Positions 31,401 to 39,502 of a DNA stretch of 64,000 nucleotides are shown one piece after another. The notes beneath the pieces are model-generated. The model made no database searches. It saw only the letters and a program-made list of their open reading frames with translations, and was not told the DNA's origin. This DNA comes from Chitinophaga ginsengisoli. GTDB lineage: Bacteria; Bacteroidota; Bacteroidia; Chitinophagales; Chitinophagaceae. Position 1 is the stretch's first letter; every line of letters starts with the position of its first letter. Made by a program: the position numbers and the translations under genes. The stretch spans positions 62,001 to 126,000 of the forward strand of contig NZ_PYGK01000016.1 in assembly GCF_003014595.1 (NCBI RefSeq). The letters run 5' to 3'.

Positions 31401-34400
31401 ATCCCCGATAGTGTCTGTTGTACGGTTGATATATTGCTGCAGATCATGCACCATTTCTTTCAGCGCAGCTACGGAATGAGCTGACAAGGTGCAGACATAA
31501 CTACCCTTATCGGGCGACGTATAGTGGGTAGCGGCAGGGGCCTCTATGATAGCATGGGCATTGGTACCGCTGAAACCAAATGAACTGAGGCCTGCGATCC
31601 TTCTTTTATCTGCGGGCCAGCTAACAGGTTGGTCAACTACTTTTATCTGTGCCGTGTTCCAGGGTATCAGTGGGTTGGGCCGATGAAAATGAAGATTACC
31701 AGGCAGCTGTTGGTGCCGGAAGGACAACAGTATCTTCATCAGTCCTGCGATACCGGCAGCGGATTCCAGGTGCCCGATATTGGATTTGAGGCTGCCCGTC
31801 AACAGTGGATGCTGTCTGTTGCTGGTACGGTAAGCTTGTTGTAGTGCTTCTACCTCCAGCGGATCGCCCAGGGAAGTACCGGTTCCATGTGCTTCTACAT
31901 AGTCAACTTCTTCTGGTGCAATGCCTGCCAGCAAGATCGCTTTGCTCAGCAATCTTTGCTGTGCCAGTCCGTTGGGTGCTGTGAGCCCGTTACTTTTCCC
32001 GTCCTGATTGATAGCGGAGCTTCGGATCACACCCAGTATGGCATCCCCGTTCTCTATCGCCGCAGCCAGTGGTTTCAGCACAATGAGAGCACATCCTTCT
32101 CCACGGCCGTAACCGTCTGCTGATGCATCAAATGTCTTACATCTGCCATCGGGCGATAATGCCTGTATCCGAGTCAGCGCGACTGTTGGTTCGGGGGCGA
32201 GCATCAGGTTCACGCCACCGGCAATGGCCATGGAGCAGTCGCCCGACTGTAAACTTTTACAGGCGTAGTGAATCGCCACCAGGGAGGAAGAACAAGCTGT
32301 ATTGATCACCATGGCAGGCCCATTCAGATCGAAGAAATAAGACAGTCTGCCGGCAGCCGTACTGGTGATGGTGCCTGTCAGGGAATAAGGGTCTATGGCT
32401 TCCATATCATCAGAACAGATATGCGCCCGCATATAATCGCTGTGGCTAAGACCAAGGAACACCCCTGTATCCGTGTGCTGAATGGCAGGAAGCGGATAAC
32501 CCGCATCCTGCAACGCAAGGAACGCGGTTTCCAGCAGCATACGCTGTTGTGGGTCCAGTGCTGCAGCTTCCTTTGGCGAAATACCAAAGAAGCCCGCATC
32601 AAATAGTTCCGGATGATCTACAAAACTACCGGCAGCGAATGCCTTGTTACCCTCTGGCATCTGCCACCTTTCTACCGGTATGGCGGTCACCGGGTCGATA
32701 CCTTTGATCAGCAGTTCCCATAACTTTTCCGGATCATTAGCGCCGCCCGGGAATTTGCCAGCCATACCAATAATTGCTACCGGTTCAAATGCAGTTTGCC
32801 GGTTTACAATATGTTTTTCCTGCTTCACCGTAGCCAGGTGTTCTGCCAGGCGGTGAATGGTCGGGTATTCAAATACGACAGTGGGACTTAAACTCAATTG
32901 TGTAACCTGGTTGATCCTGTTGATCAGTTCTGTGCCTTTCAGCGAGTCAAATCCGAGATCGGTCAGCGGTACATCCGTTTGTATATCAGTGATGCCAAAT
33001 AGGGTAGTGATTTCCTGTTGTATCAGTTGTATATAAGTGTTGTATTGCGATATTTTACTTGCTGCAGGCGCCTTTTTCGAAAGGTATTCGGCTGCCAGTT
33101 TTCGCCTTTGCAATTTACCGCTGGTCGTTTTCGGAATACGGCTTACTGGTACCACTGCTTTTACTACAAGACCGAAGTGTTTCAGGATAGCCTTCCTGAC
33201 CTGTTCTGCAATCCCTCCAAACTGTTGTTCGGACCCTCTATATTGTACAAAGATGACCAGCTCTTCTCCGTTATTATCAGCAGGTATAGAAGCTGCTGCT
33301 GTTTTAGTAAGTCCGAATAGCTTCCCGTCTTCTACCTCCAGTACTCTTTCCAGGTCGTAAGGGTAATAGTTCAACCCGTTGATGATGATCATCTCTTTCT
33401 CGCGACCCGCGATATACAAATTGCCTTCATGAATAAAACCGGTGTCTCCGGTTTTCAGCCAGCCGTCGGCAGAGAAAGTATCCTTGTCCTCCAGCTGATA
33501 GTAGCCGGTAGTAATGCTCAGGCCTTTCAACTGTATATTGCCTGTTTTTCCATCTGCAAGGGGCTGGTCACGCTTATCAGTAATCCTCAGCTGCACATAT
33601 TGTGAAGCCTGACCACAGGATACAAGGGTAATAGCCTGCGGCGATCCTTCCGCTACAAATTCAACAGTTCCTTCATGCTGCAGGCTTAACCTGTTCACTG
33701 TGACCGTTATAACAGGTTTGCCGGATGGATGAAAGGACGCCATCAATGTGGCCTCCGCCATTCCGTAAGCCGGCAACATCACCTCACTGCTGATGTTATG
33801 TGGTTTAAGTGTAGTAACGAATTGTTCAATCAAAGGATGGGAGATGCTTTCGGCGCCGTTATAGATAGATCTCAGGCAGCTGAGGTCCCATTGTACTTCC
33901 TGCTTTTTGCTCTCATAATCCTGTAGGAAGTATTTGTACCCGAAATTTGGAGAGTAGCCGATATTGCCCCTGTGCTGATCAACTTTATGCATCCAGATCA
34001 TGGGATGCCTGATGAACAGGGCAGTAGGGATCAGTACAAGATTAAATCCTACCAGCAGGCTTTTAAATACACAGCCCACCAGACCCATGTCATGCGTGAG
34101 CGGCAGCCAGGATACACCTGTTTCACCTGCTTTCATATTTGCGCTATTGGCAATGGCGTCGACGTTGCTCAGCACATTCATATGGGAGATCATGATACCC
34201 TTTGGCTGTCCGGTAGAACCGGAAGAGAATTGCAGATAAGCAATGTCGTGAGAGGATGCAGCATGAATAATGTGTGCAGGTTTGATATCTGTTGTCCACT
34301 GTACTATAAAAGGTTGAATGTCCTGCCACCATTGTGCTTCACTTACAGCAAAAAATTGTTCAAGCCTGGACAAGCTTTCAGTATCTGCAAACAGGAAGGG

Positions 34401-34739
34401 GTGCTTCATGATGCGCCAGGCGTTCCTGATCTTTTGTTTATGTTCATCCTGTGTACCTGTGGCCAGCGGTACAGCGATGATTCCGCCCAGTATACAGGCC
34501 AGGAAGGCAATGACAAACTTCCTGTTGTCATCAGTCTGTATCAATAACTCATCTCCCTTTTTTACACCATGATGGGTGAAATGGCCCAGTAATCCTTTAG
34601 CCGCATCAATCAGCTGTCCGTGCGTCAGTGTGTCTTCTTCAGCGATTCCTTTAACGAAAACGATCTTTCTTTCATGGAGATCAGGGCGGTTAAGGATAGC
34701 GGTATGTATGTCCGGGAATTGAATAAAGCCTTGGTGCAT
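28494..34739 (-). CDS. FAAL-ACP-KS-AT-KR-ACP hybrid polyketide synthase (acyl starter unit)
   Basis: This is a 2081-aa multidomain protein. Residues 1-560 form a fatty acyl-AMP ligase (FSSGSTGQPKG, SWLPLTHDMGLVG, SPNFGYKY), then ACP1 (LGFDSLKG, Ser near 597). The ketosynthase (645-1075) has NTACSSSL, EAHGTGTSLGDP and KSNIGHLESAAG. The acyltransferase (1180-1470) has FTGQGSQY and GHSIGEF, plus the HAFH motif that marks malonyl-CoA use. The ketoreductase (about 1700-1880) has TGGFGSLG, Ser and Tyr in the SSTVS...NYSAANYLLN region, and an IND stretch like the B-type LDD marker. ACP2 follows (TGFDSIMLS near 2008). There is no DH, ER or TE. It should activate a fatty acid, extend it once and reduce it to a 3-hydroxyacyl-ACP for N-acylation of the peptide. 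No starter C domain is seen in this window, so the first acyl acceptor probably lies in the NRPS upstream of the window. Confidence 0.94.
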   Translation of the reverse strand: MHQGFIQFPDIHTAILNRPDLHERKIVFVKGIAEEDTLTHGQLIDAAKGLLGHFTHHGVKKGDELLIQTDDNRKFVIAFLACILGGIIAVPLATGTQDEHKQKIRNAWRIMKHPFLFADTESLSRLEQFFAVSEAQWWQDIQPFIVQWTTDIKPAHIIHAASSHDIAYLQFSSGSTGQPKGIMISHMNVLSNVDAIANSANMKAGETGVSWLPLTHDMGLVGCVFKSLLVGFNLVLIPTALFIRHPMIWMHKVDQHRGNIGYSPNFGYKYFLQDYESKKQEVQWDLSCLRSIYNGAESISHPLIEQFVTTLKPHNISSEVMLPAYGMAEATLMASFHPSGKPVITVTVNRLSLQHEGTVEFVAEGSPQAITLVSCGQASQYVQLRITDKRDQPLADGKTGNIQLKGLSITTGYYQLEDKDTFSADGWLKTGDTGFIHEGNLYIAGREKEMIIINGLNYYPYDLERVLEVEDGKLFGLTKTAAASIPADNNGEELVIFVQYRGSEQQFGGIAEQVRKAILKHFGLVVKAVVPVSRIPKTTSGKLQRRKLAAEYLSKKAPAASKISQYNTYIQLIQQEITTLFGITDIQTDVPLTDLGFDSLKGTELINRINQVTQLSLSPTVVFEYPTIHRLAEHLATVKQEKHIVNRQTAFEPVAIIGMAGKFPGGANDPEKLWELLIKGIDPVTAIPVERWQMPEGNKAFAAGSFVDHPELFDAGFFGISPKEAAALDPQQRMLLETAFLALQDAGYPLPAIQHTDTGVFLGLSHSDYMRAHICSDDMEAIDPYSLTGTITSTAAGRLSYFFDLNGPAMVINTACSSSLVAIHYACKSLQSGDCSMAIAGGVNLMLAPEPTVALTRIQALSPDGRCKTFDASADGYGRGEGCALIVLKPLAAAIENGDAILGVIRSSAINQDGKSNGLTAPNGLAQQRLLSKAILLAGIAPEEVDYVEAHGTGTSLGDPLEVEALQQAYRTSNRQHPLLTGSLKSNIGHLESAAGIAGLMKILLSFRHQQLPGNLHFHRPNPLIPWNTAQIKVVDQPVSWPADKRRIAGLSSFGFSGTNAHAIIEAPAATHYTSPDKGSYVCTLSAHSVAALKEMVHDLQQYINRTTDTIGDITYNINRRNNLLPYHWHCVTNSKEHLAASLAKFSEEQAVYSKQAKQVLGFQFTGQGSQYTGMGKELYEYYPVFRQAVDECSQLYAKHNNSISLSDILFKEDPDKRIDQTRFTQPALFCLSYALSVLYKSFGITPAIAMGHSIGEFTAWCVAGLLHLEDAIMLISDRARLMQELPAGTGMLSLNVSEAKTRELITASGLDLYIACVNAPQQTVVSGKADQLQQLKNNLKDVAGAPLNVSHAFHSPLMAPAAAALMQTSAKIRRGQAAIPVISNITGHVLSETQQQDPAYWSQHMLQAVRYNDSIHSIQQSGCTICLELGPQPVLTNMVSNLQLSSIEAIPSLRRGKSAVAQFLESLAVLQRNGIRVDWKQGENGYQLQHLAMAPYPFQRRKYWMPLFVAGQGKLTTSADTYANTISELVYKQIQPEETSGVNLHMILYDQQQEMAESWQQQLRAAGMDTVIAPVTAIPAISPEMTVCYLSNQFDARATIIDQQELLQVVALTEKIRLASCERFIIITNNVHQHHAAVNLQSSMLWGFFISLKHELEHVQLHIIDISTNEYDTALLLISQQLPVTGLQFLIRDGQWFIPALEEQPIVQKAPALSIQKDNTYLVTGGFGSLGTLAVQWLIQKGARHIVITGRSPLKEILHSQWEQQGCKVTYIRMNAGEPLQQRLLAAGITNVKGIIHTAGTINDKLLISHTTESFTSIFEGKVQHAWELHQLSQQWQPDFFVLFSSTVSLTGNAGQTNYSAANYLLNTLALLRKAQHLPCVSICWGPWKHSAMAASLVSHFEQLGVRPFESREGIRLMESLINTRGAVYAALNITPGQAFPDWLQPYLPAEWYQTSQEDNAAEKTAVLPGDKEGMLELVKALAKEVLGLTQDEPLITDRPYFETGFDSIMLSTLKNKLVAVTGLTIPMSHFFQYPTIAALSGYLFSAINKTAVDHEDLLIAEISMISDEEIANILNEYKV

Positions 34740-34748
34740 AGTGGTGCG

Positions 34749-36407
34749 TTATTGAGAGATGATCTTACCATATTCCATTTCTATGACTTTGTCAAACTGC
34801 TCGGTATACTTGTCATCATGCGAAACCATGATAACAGTTTTTCCTTTCAGGCGGAATGAGGGTAATACTTCTGTATAAAAGAATTTCTTAAAACCCGGGT
34901 CCTGGTCGGCAGTGACTTCATCGAGGATCATGATGGGCTTATCTTCCAGCAGGGTGCAGATCAACGCCAGCCTTTTACGCTGACCGGTAGACAGTCGTAC
35001 ATTACTGAAATTCGTGCCGTTAAAATGTGTCTTATGTGATAATCCCATCAGGTTAATGTACTCATTCACTTTATCAGCATTGAGGTTGGGAATGCCATAT
35101 ATTTTAGGAAACAGATGAAAGTCAGTAAAGATGGTGGAGAACCAGAAGCGATAATCTTCTTTATCGAAATTCCGGAGCTCTGTTCCGTTCACCAGGATGC
35201 GCCCGGACGCCGGATGATAAAGACTGGTCAGCACTTTCAGGAAGGTGGACTTTCCGCTGCCGTTACCTCCGATCACGCAGATCAGCGATCCCTTTTTTAG
35301 TGTGAAATTTATCGGCCCTAGTGTGAAGGAAGACTGCCTCTCCTCGTCCATGTAGTCATATACCACATTCTCCAGTTTGATCTCTTCGAACGGCGGCAGG
35401 GCAGGATGGGACTTAGGCGTATCGTTTTCAGCATATGACGAGATCTTCTGTTCCAGGTGATCGATATTTTGTGTAGCCTGTATCGCTTTGGCAAACAGGG
35501 GAATGGTGGTAACGATATTCTCAAGGGGGCCGATCACGAATAGGATAGAAGCTGTCAGGCGGGTGAGCGTGCCTGTATACAATGTCTGGAACTGCGGCAG
35601 CAGGAAAATGATAGAAGCCAGCAGCAGGTAAAAGACCATCTCGGAGAACATATAACCCACCGCAAAACGTAGTCCGCTGCTGGTCTTGACCTCCTTGCCA
35701 TAATCAGCTGTCTGCCTGACATCAGTAAACAACTGTTCATTTTTCAGATGATTGATCTTTATTTCCTTAAATCCTTCTATAAGGTTTTCTATATGATCAT
35801 AAAAAGCAGCTTCATTTTTATTGGCCTCTCTCAGTTCCCGGTTAATATCATTTTGCCTCCGGAGAAAGTAGGAGATAGCAATGACCAGGATTACGATAGT
35901 AGCGGCAAAGGCGGTGAATGAGAGGAAACCGATATAGATCAGTGCAAAGGTGACGAGTACAAGCGCCTGGAAGGCATTGATGATCACGGCGGCCGACTGT
36001 GAAATGAAATTCGTGTCGTTGGATACACGTGTGAAGATCTCATCTTTCCCAATGGACTCCATAGGTGACAGTTCACAGCGTCTTAGTTTCTCCAGTATCC
36101 GGAGGCGAAGGCTGTAAACGGCATTTTCTACTATGATAACAGATTTCCGGAGGATATATCTTTTAGTGATATAAAATATAGTTAATGCTATGGCAAACAG
36201 CAGGAGATATTTCACCTGTACTTCTCCTTCTCCGGCCGAGTTGGCGGCGGCATTCAAAACGGATAGTAATACTGCATTGACGATACCGGATATGACTGTA
36301 TAAAAGATGATGGTCCTTTTGGGTATATCTGAATGTTCAAGAACCATTCTGAGGTATAACTTATATCCAGCTGGCCGGGCTGCGTCTTTATTATTCTGAT
36401 CGGGCAT
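34749..36407 (-). CDS. PvdE/SyrD-type cyclic peptide ABC exporter (fused permease-ATPase)
   Basis: The gene encodes about 552 aa from the ATG at 36407; a GTG at 36458 would add 17 residues that look non-conserved. The N-terminal half has six hydrophobic segments starting with IIFYTVISGIVNAVLLSVL, as in the type I ABC exporter fold. The C-terminal ATPase has Walker A GGNGSGKST, signature LSTGQRKRLAL and Walker B PIMILDEVTADQDP, followed by the switch His in MVSHDD. Family members export siderophores or lipopeptides such as pyoverdine precursor and syringomycin, across the inner membrane. Its stop is about 10 bases ahead of the FAAL-PKS start, so it is the first gene of the minus-strand operon exporter-PKS-carbamoyltransferase. 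It is the likely exporter of the cluster product; periplasmic maturation is possible but unsupported here. Confidence 0.92.
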   Translation of the reverse strand: MPDQNNKDAARPAGYKLYLRMVLEHSDIPKRTIIFYTVISGIVNAVLLSVLNAAANSAGEGEVQVKYLLLFAIALTIFYITKRYILRKSVIIVENAVYSLRLRILEKLRRCELSPMESIGKDEIFTRVSNDTNFISQSAAVIINAFQALVLVTFALIYIGFLSFTAFAATIVILVIAISYFLRRQNDINRELREANKNEAAFYDHIENLIEGFKEIKINHLKNEQLFTDVRQTADYGKEVKTSSGLRFAVGYMFSEMVFYLLLASIIFLLPQFQTLYTGTLTRLTASILFVIGPLENIVTTIPLFAKAIQATQNIDHLEQKISSYAENDTPKSHPALPPFEEIKLENVVYDYMDEERQSSFTLGPINFTLKKGSLICVIGGNGSGKSTFLKVLTSLYHPASGRILVNGTELRNFDKEDYRFWFSTIFTDFHLFPKIYGIPNLNADKVNEYINLMGLSHKTHFNGTNFSNVRLSTGQRKRLALICTLLEDKPIMILDEVTADQDPGFKKFFYTEVLPSFRLKGKTVIMVSHDDKYTEQFDKVIEMEYGKIISQ

Positions 36408-36569
36408 GTGTTTTTGAATAAGCGCTAATTTACAATCAGGGTGATGAACCCTTACCACATATTCCTGTAGTCTTTAGCGACAATAGATGACCCGGTATCA
36501 GGTTTTTTTTTTAGCTTCGTTCACATCAAAACATATTCAGTTACGGTCATTCATATTAAATAAAATACC
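36408..36569. promoter_or_regulatory. Divergent promoter region at the right edge of the NRPS/PKS cluster
   Basis: This 160-base spacer separates the leftward exporter-PKS-carbamoyltransferase operon from the rightward aldolase gene, so it must hold promoters for both. A TAGCTTCG stretch (36512-36519) after a run of T is close to the Bacteroidota -7 consensus TAnnTTTG for the aldolase gene, but no good TTG -33 element is seen at the expected distance. No clear box was found for the leftward operon. It marks the likely right boundary of the biosynthetic cluster. Confidence 0.35.
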
Positions 36570-37643
36570 ATGACTTTAGATAAACTGAGCAGCATATTAG
36601 GCGACGAAGCCAGGGACTTACTGGAGCATAAATGTACCAAGGTCACCAAAGAACAGCTTCACCTTCCTTCCCCGCAATTCCTCGACGATCACTTTACCTT
36701 TTCCAACAGAAATGCGCAGACCCTGCGAAGTCTGGCGCAGTTATACAACAATGGGCGACTGGCCGGTACGGGGTATGTATCCATCCTGCCCATCGATCAG
36801 GGTATTGAACATAGTGGAGGTGCTTCTTTTGCACCCAACCCTATGTATTTTGATCCGGAGAATATAGTCCGGCTTGCTATCGAGGGGGGATGTAATGCAG
36901 TTGCTACCACCTTCGGGGGATTGGCATTGATGTCCCGCCGTTATGCCCATAAAATACCTTTCATCGTTAAGATCAATCACAATGAGCTGCTTTCTTATCC
37001 GAACACTTACGATCAAACGATGTTCGGTTCTGTAAGGGATGCCTGGAACCTGGGTGCCGTAGCCGTAGGGGCAACCATTTACTTCGGTTCTGAAGAGTCG
37101 AGGCGGCAGATCGTGGAAGTGTCAAAAGCCTTCGAGGAAGCACATGAACTGGGGATGGCGGCGATATTGTGGTGTTACCTGCGTAATGATGCTTTTAAAT
37201 CAGGCGGGAAAGACTATCACGTAGCTGCTGATCTCACAGGGCAGGCCAATCACCTGGGTGTTACGATACAGGCAGATATTATCAAACAGAAATTGCCTGA
37301 AATTAATGGCGGATACAAGGCGCTGAATATGGGCAACAGCGCTTACGGTAAACTGGATGAGCGTATGTATACTGAGCTGACCACGGAACATCCGATTGAC
37401 TGGTGCCGGTACCAGGTGTTGAACTGTTATAGCGGGCGTATTGGGTTGATCAATTCAGGAGGTGCGTCTTCTGGCGCCAGCGATCTGAAAGAAGCAGTAC
37501 GTACAGCGGTGATCAATAAGCGCGCCGGTGGTATGGGACTCATTTCCGGAAGGAAAGCCTTTCAGCGGCCTTTTGAACAAGGCGTACAACTGTTACAGGC
37601 TATCCAGGATGTATATCTTTCTCCGGAGGTAGCTATTGCTTAA
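36570..37643 (+). CDS. fbaB: Class I fructose-bisphosphate aldolase (DhnA/FbaB type)
   Basis: This 357-aa protein is close to the usual length for archaeal/bacterial-type class I aldolases. Recognisable family stretches are YVSILPIDQGIEHSGG near residue 68, FDPENIVRLAIEGGCNA, FIVKINHNELL, MFGSVRDAWNLGAVAVGATIYFGS and GRIGLINSGGASSG near the C terminus. The enzyme cleaves or forms fructose 1,6-bisphosphate through a Schiff-base Lys; which Lys is used was not resolved by eye. It stands alone between the biosynthetic cluster and a convergent small gene, so it is a housekeeping glycolysis/gluconeogenesis gene rather than a cluster member. Confidence 0.92.
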   Translation: MTLDKLSSILGDEARDLLEHKCTKVTKEQLHLPSPQFLDDHFTFSNRNAQTLRSLAQLYNNGRLAGTGYVSILPIDQGIEHSGGASFAPNPMYFDPENIVRLAIEGGCNAVATTFGGLALMSRRYAHKIPFIVKINHNELLSYPNTYDQTMFGSVRDAWNLGAVAVGATIYFGSEESRRQIVEVSKAFEEAHELGMAAILWCYLRNDAFKSGGKDYHVAADLTGQANHLGVTIQADIIKQKLPEINGGYKALNMGNSAYGKLDERMYTELTTEHPIDWCRYQVLNCYSGRIGLINSGGASSGASDLKEAVRTAVINKRAGGMGLISGRKAFQRPFEQGVQLLQAIQDVYLSPEVAIA

Positions 37644-37678
37644 ACACCTACGCCACATTTATGATAGTGGCATAATAT

Positions 37679-37719
37679 ATCATCGCCTGCAGGACAATAA
37701 ATACCCTGTAGGCGATGAT
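37679..37719. terminator. Strong hairpin between convergent genes
   Basis: A 15-base arm at 37679-37693 (core CATCGCCTGCAGG) pairs with 37705-37719 (core CCTGTAGGCGATG), with one non-Watson-Crick G-T position and an 11-base loop. It lies 36 bases past the aldolase stop and 23 bases before the stop of the convergent DUF4242-like gene. It probably ends transcription from both sides, although no long T run follows on the + strand. Confidence 0.55.
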
Positions 37720-37742
37720 ATGGATAACATCAGACAGACCCT

Positions 37743-38015
37743 TTATTCGGCTGTAGCAGGATCAATGATGGCGGTAACCGCTTTCACTGAATTGGCAGGA
37801 AAACCTCCTTTCCTTGCGTGTTCCCGAACCATTTCTTCACTGGGGGCAATGTAAACACAATAGATCTTGTCGTTCGTCACGTAACTCTGTACCCATTGGA
37901 TTTCCGGTCCCATATTACGCAGTACTTCACAGGAAGATTGTGATACCCCCTTTAATTGTTCGGCAGTTAATTGCCCTGCCCCTGGGATCTCGCGTTCTAT
38001 TACATACTTTGGCAT
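37743..38015 (-). CDS. DUF4242-like small protein (nickel-binding SCO4226 family)
   Basis: This is a 90-aa cytosolic protein starting MPKYVIEREIPGAG. The start at 38015 is chosen because family members begin right at this MPxYVIER-type strand; upstream in-frame codons to 38114 look unrelated. The pattern of a ferredoxin-like fold is visible: YVIEREIPG, then a helix (LTAEQLKGVSQSSCEVL), IQWVQSYVTNDKIYCVYIAPS, a second helix and a final VTAIIDP strand. Members are often annotated as DUF4242 and the family includes a nickel-binding Streptomyces protein; the function here is unknown. It stands alone and converges with the aldolase gene. Confidence 0.75.
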   Translation of the reverse strand: MPKYVIEREIPGAGQLTAEQLKGVSQSSCEVLRNMGPEIQWVQSYVTNDKIYCVYIAPSEEMVREHARKGGFPANSVKAVTAIIDPATAE

Positions 38016-38196
38016 GGTGTATGGATTTATCTGATAACAATCCAATAAGTTCTTTAGTTCTTCAGTTGCCAGATAATATGCGTGAAATATATTGCCCTGC
38101 CCGGTGCCTAACAACTGATTTACACGATGGTATATTGATTGATTCGTATTATATTTATAACGCTGGTAAATGTTCGAGATAAATTTATAAGACTGA

Positions 38197-39498
38197 ATGA
38201 CTCCTGATTATCTCCGTGTATACGTTTTTCCCCTTTGTATTTTTTTGCTCCTTTTTTGCAACTGCAATAAAGCTGCTGATCCTTTCCGGAAGGTGTGGGT
38301 GGCCCGGGAGAATGGCAAATATATTTTGTACAGGAATGGCGCTCCCTTTGTAGTAAGAGGAGGATCTGGCTTTACGCATATGGCCCGGCTGAAAGCAATC
38401 GGTGGCAATACGATCCGTACCTGGGATACCGTCGGATTGGGAGCTATTCTCGATGAAGCGGCCGCGAATAACCTGGCTGTTATTGCCGGTTTCTATGTTC
38501 CCGAAAGTAAATACCTGGATTATTTCTACCGCAACAAGGAAAAAGTAGATAGCCAGTATGCCGCTTTCCGTGAGACAGTGCGGCGTTACCGTTCGCATCC
38601 TGCATTGCTGATGTGGTGCCTGGGAAATGAAGTGGATTTCCCATTCAAAGCCCGGTATAATAAGTTCTATGATGTATATAACGGCTTGCTGGATATGATA
38701 CATACCGAGGATCCCGATCATCCTGTTACAACAACCATGGTCAATTACCAGTTCAGGAACGTGATGAACATACAGCTGAAAGTACCGGGACTGGACATAC
38801 TTTCATTTAATGTTTTTGGTGATCTTAAAAATCTGCAACGTAATCTGGCTTCATTTAACTGGTTGTGGAATGGCCCTTTCCTGATAACGGAATGGGGCAT
38901 ATTTTCCCCGCAGGAATCAAAACGTACCGCATGGGGTGTTCCTATAGAGCAAACAAGTACAGTAAAAGCCTGGTTCTACCGCGATTTTTATACAAGCCAT
39001 CTTCCAGTAAATAATCCCCGTTTCCTTGGCGCACTTACATTTTACTGGGGATTTAAGGAGGAGGTAACACCTACCTGGTACAGTGTTCTTGACGAGAATG
39101 GCGCAGCAACTGAGATAGCAGGCGATATGCAGACGTTGTGGACAGGCACTGCACCCAGGCACAGGGCTCCCGCATTGGAGGAGATGCTGGTAAACGGGAA
39201 AAAAGCAGCCGACAATATTTTAATGCAGCCAGGTGTATTACAAACCGCCGAAATCAAATTGAAAATGCCTGTAGCAAAGGGACTGCGGGTTGTCTGGAAA
39301 GTGCTGGATGAAGATTTTGATCCCCATAGTAACGACCTGCCTGTGGAACGCAACGCAGATATTATCCCGGCTGATAGTTTCAGTGTTACATTCAGGGCGC
39401 CAACAAAAGAAGGTCCATACCGGATCTATTCCTGGATTTATGATGCTTGCGGTAACGTGGCAACAGCCAATACACCTTTTTACGTAGTAGGACAATAA
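38197..39498 (+). CDS. Lipoprotein glycoside hydrolase (GH2/GH5-like TIM barrel)
   Basis: This 433-aa protein has a hydrophobic N terminus ending in a lipobox-like LLFCNC stretch, so it is probably a membrane-anchored lipoprotein. The central TIM barrel carries GGNTIRTWD, WCLGNEVDF (putative acid/base Glu145) and LITEWG (putative nucleophile Glu232), the NE/E pair of clan GH-A enzymes. The last 100 residues are beta-rich and resemble an Ig-like module. It ends four bases before the next gene's start, so the two are an operon. That neighbour is a GT2-type polysaccharide synthase fused to hydrolase-like domains, which suggests this enzyme trims, branches or transglycosylates the polymer it makes. 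Beta-glucan or beta-mannan are likely substrates, but the exact specificity cannot be read. Confidence 0.8.
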   Translation: MTPDYLRVYVFPLCIFLLLFCNCNKAADPFRKVWVARENGKYILYRNGAPFVVRGGSGFTHMARLKAIGGNTIRTWDTVGLGAILDEAAANNLAVIAGFYVPESKYLDYFYRNKEKVDSQYAAFRETVRRYRSHPALLMWCLGNEVDFPFKARYNKFYDVYNGLLDMIHTEDPDHPVTTTMVNYQFRNVMNIQLKVPGLDILSFNVFGDLKNLQRNLASFNWLWNGPFLITEWGIFSPQESKRTAWGVPIEQTSTVKAWFYRDFYTSHLPVNNPRFLGALTFYWGFKEEVTPTWYSVLDENGAATEIAGDMQTLWTGTAPRHRAPALEEMLVNGKKAADNILMQPGVLQTAEIKLKMPVAKGLRVVWKVLDEDFDPHSNDLPVERNADIIPADSFSVTFRAPTKEGPYRIYSWIYDACGNVATANTPFYVVGQ

Positions 39499-39502
39499 TA
39501 AT

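Noticed and set aside
36512..36519. TAGCTTCG as a firm promoter box for the aldolase gene
   Set aside because: It has one mismatch to TAnnTTTG and no TTG element at the usual distance, so it is mentioned only as part of the divergent region.
38185..38721. A 178-codon minus-strand open frame overlapping the lipoprotein hydrolase
   Set aside because: The plus-strand ORF has a signal peptide and catalytic motifs; the antisense frame has none.
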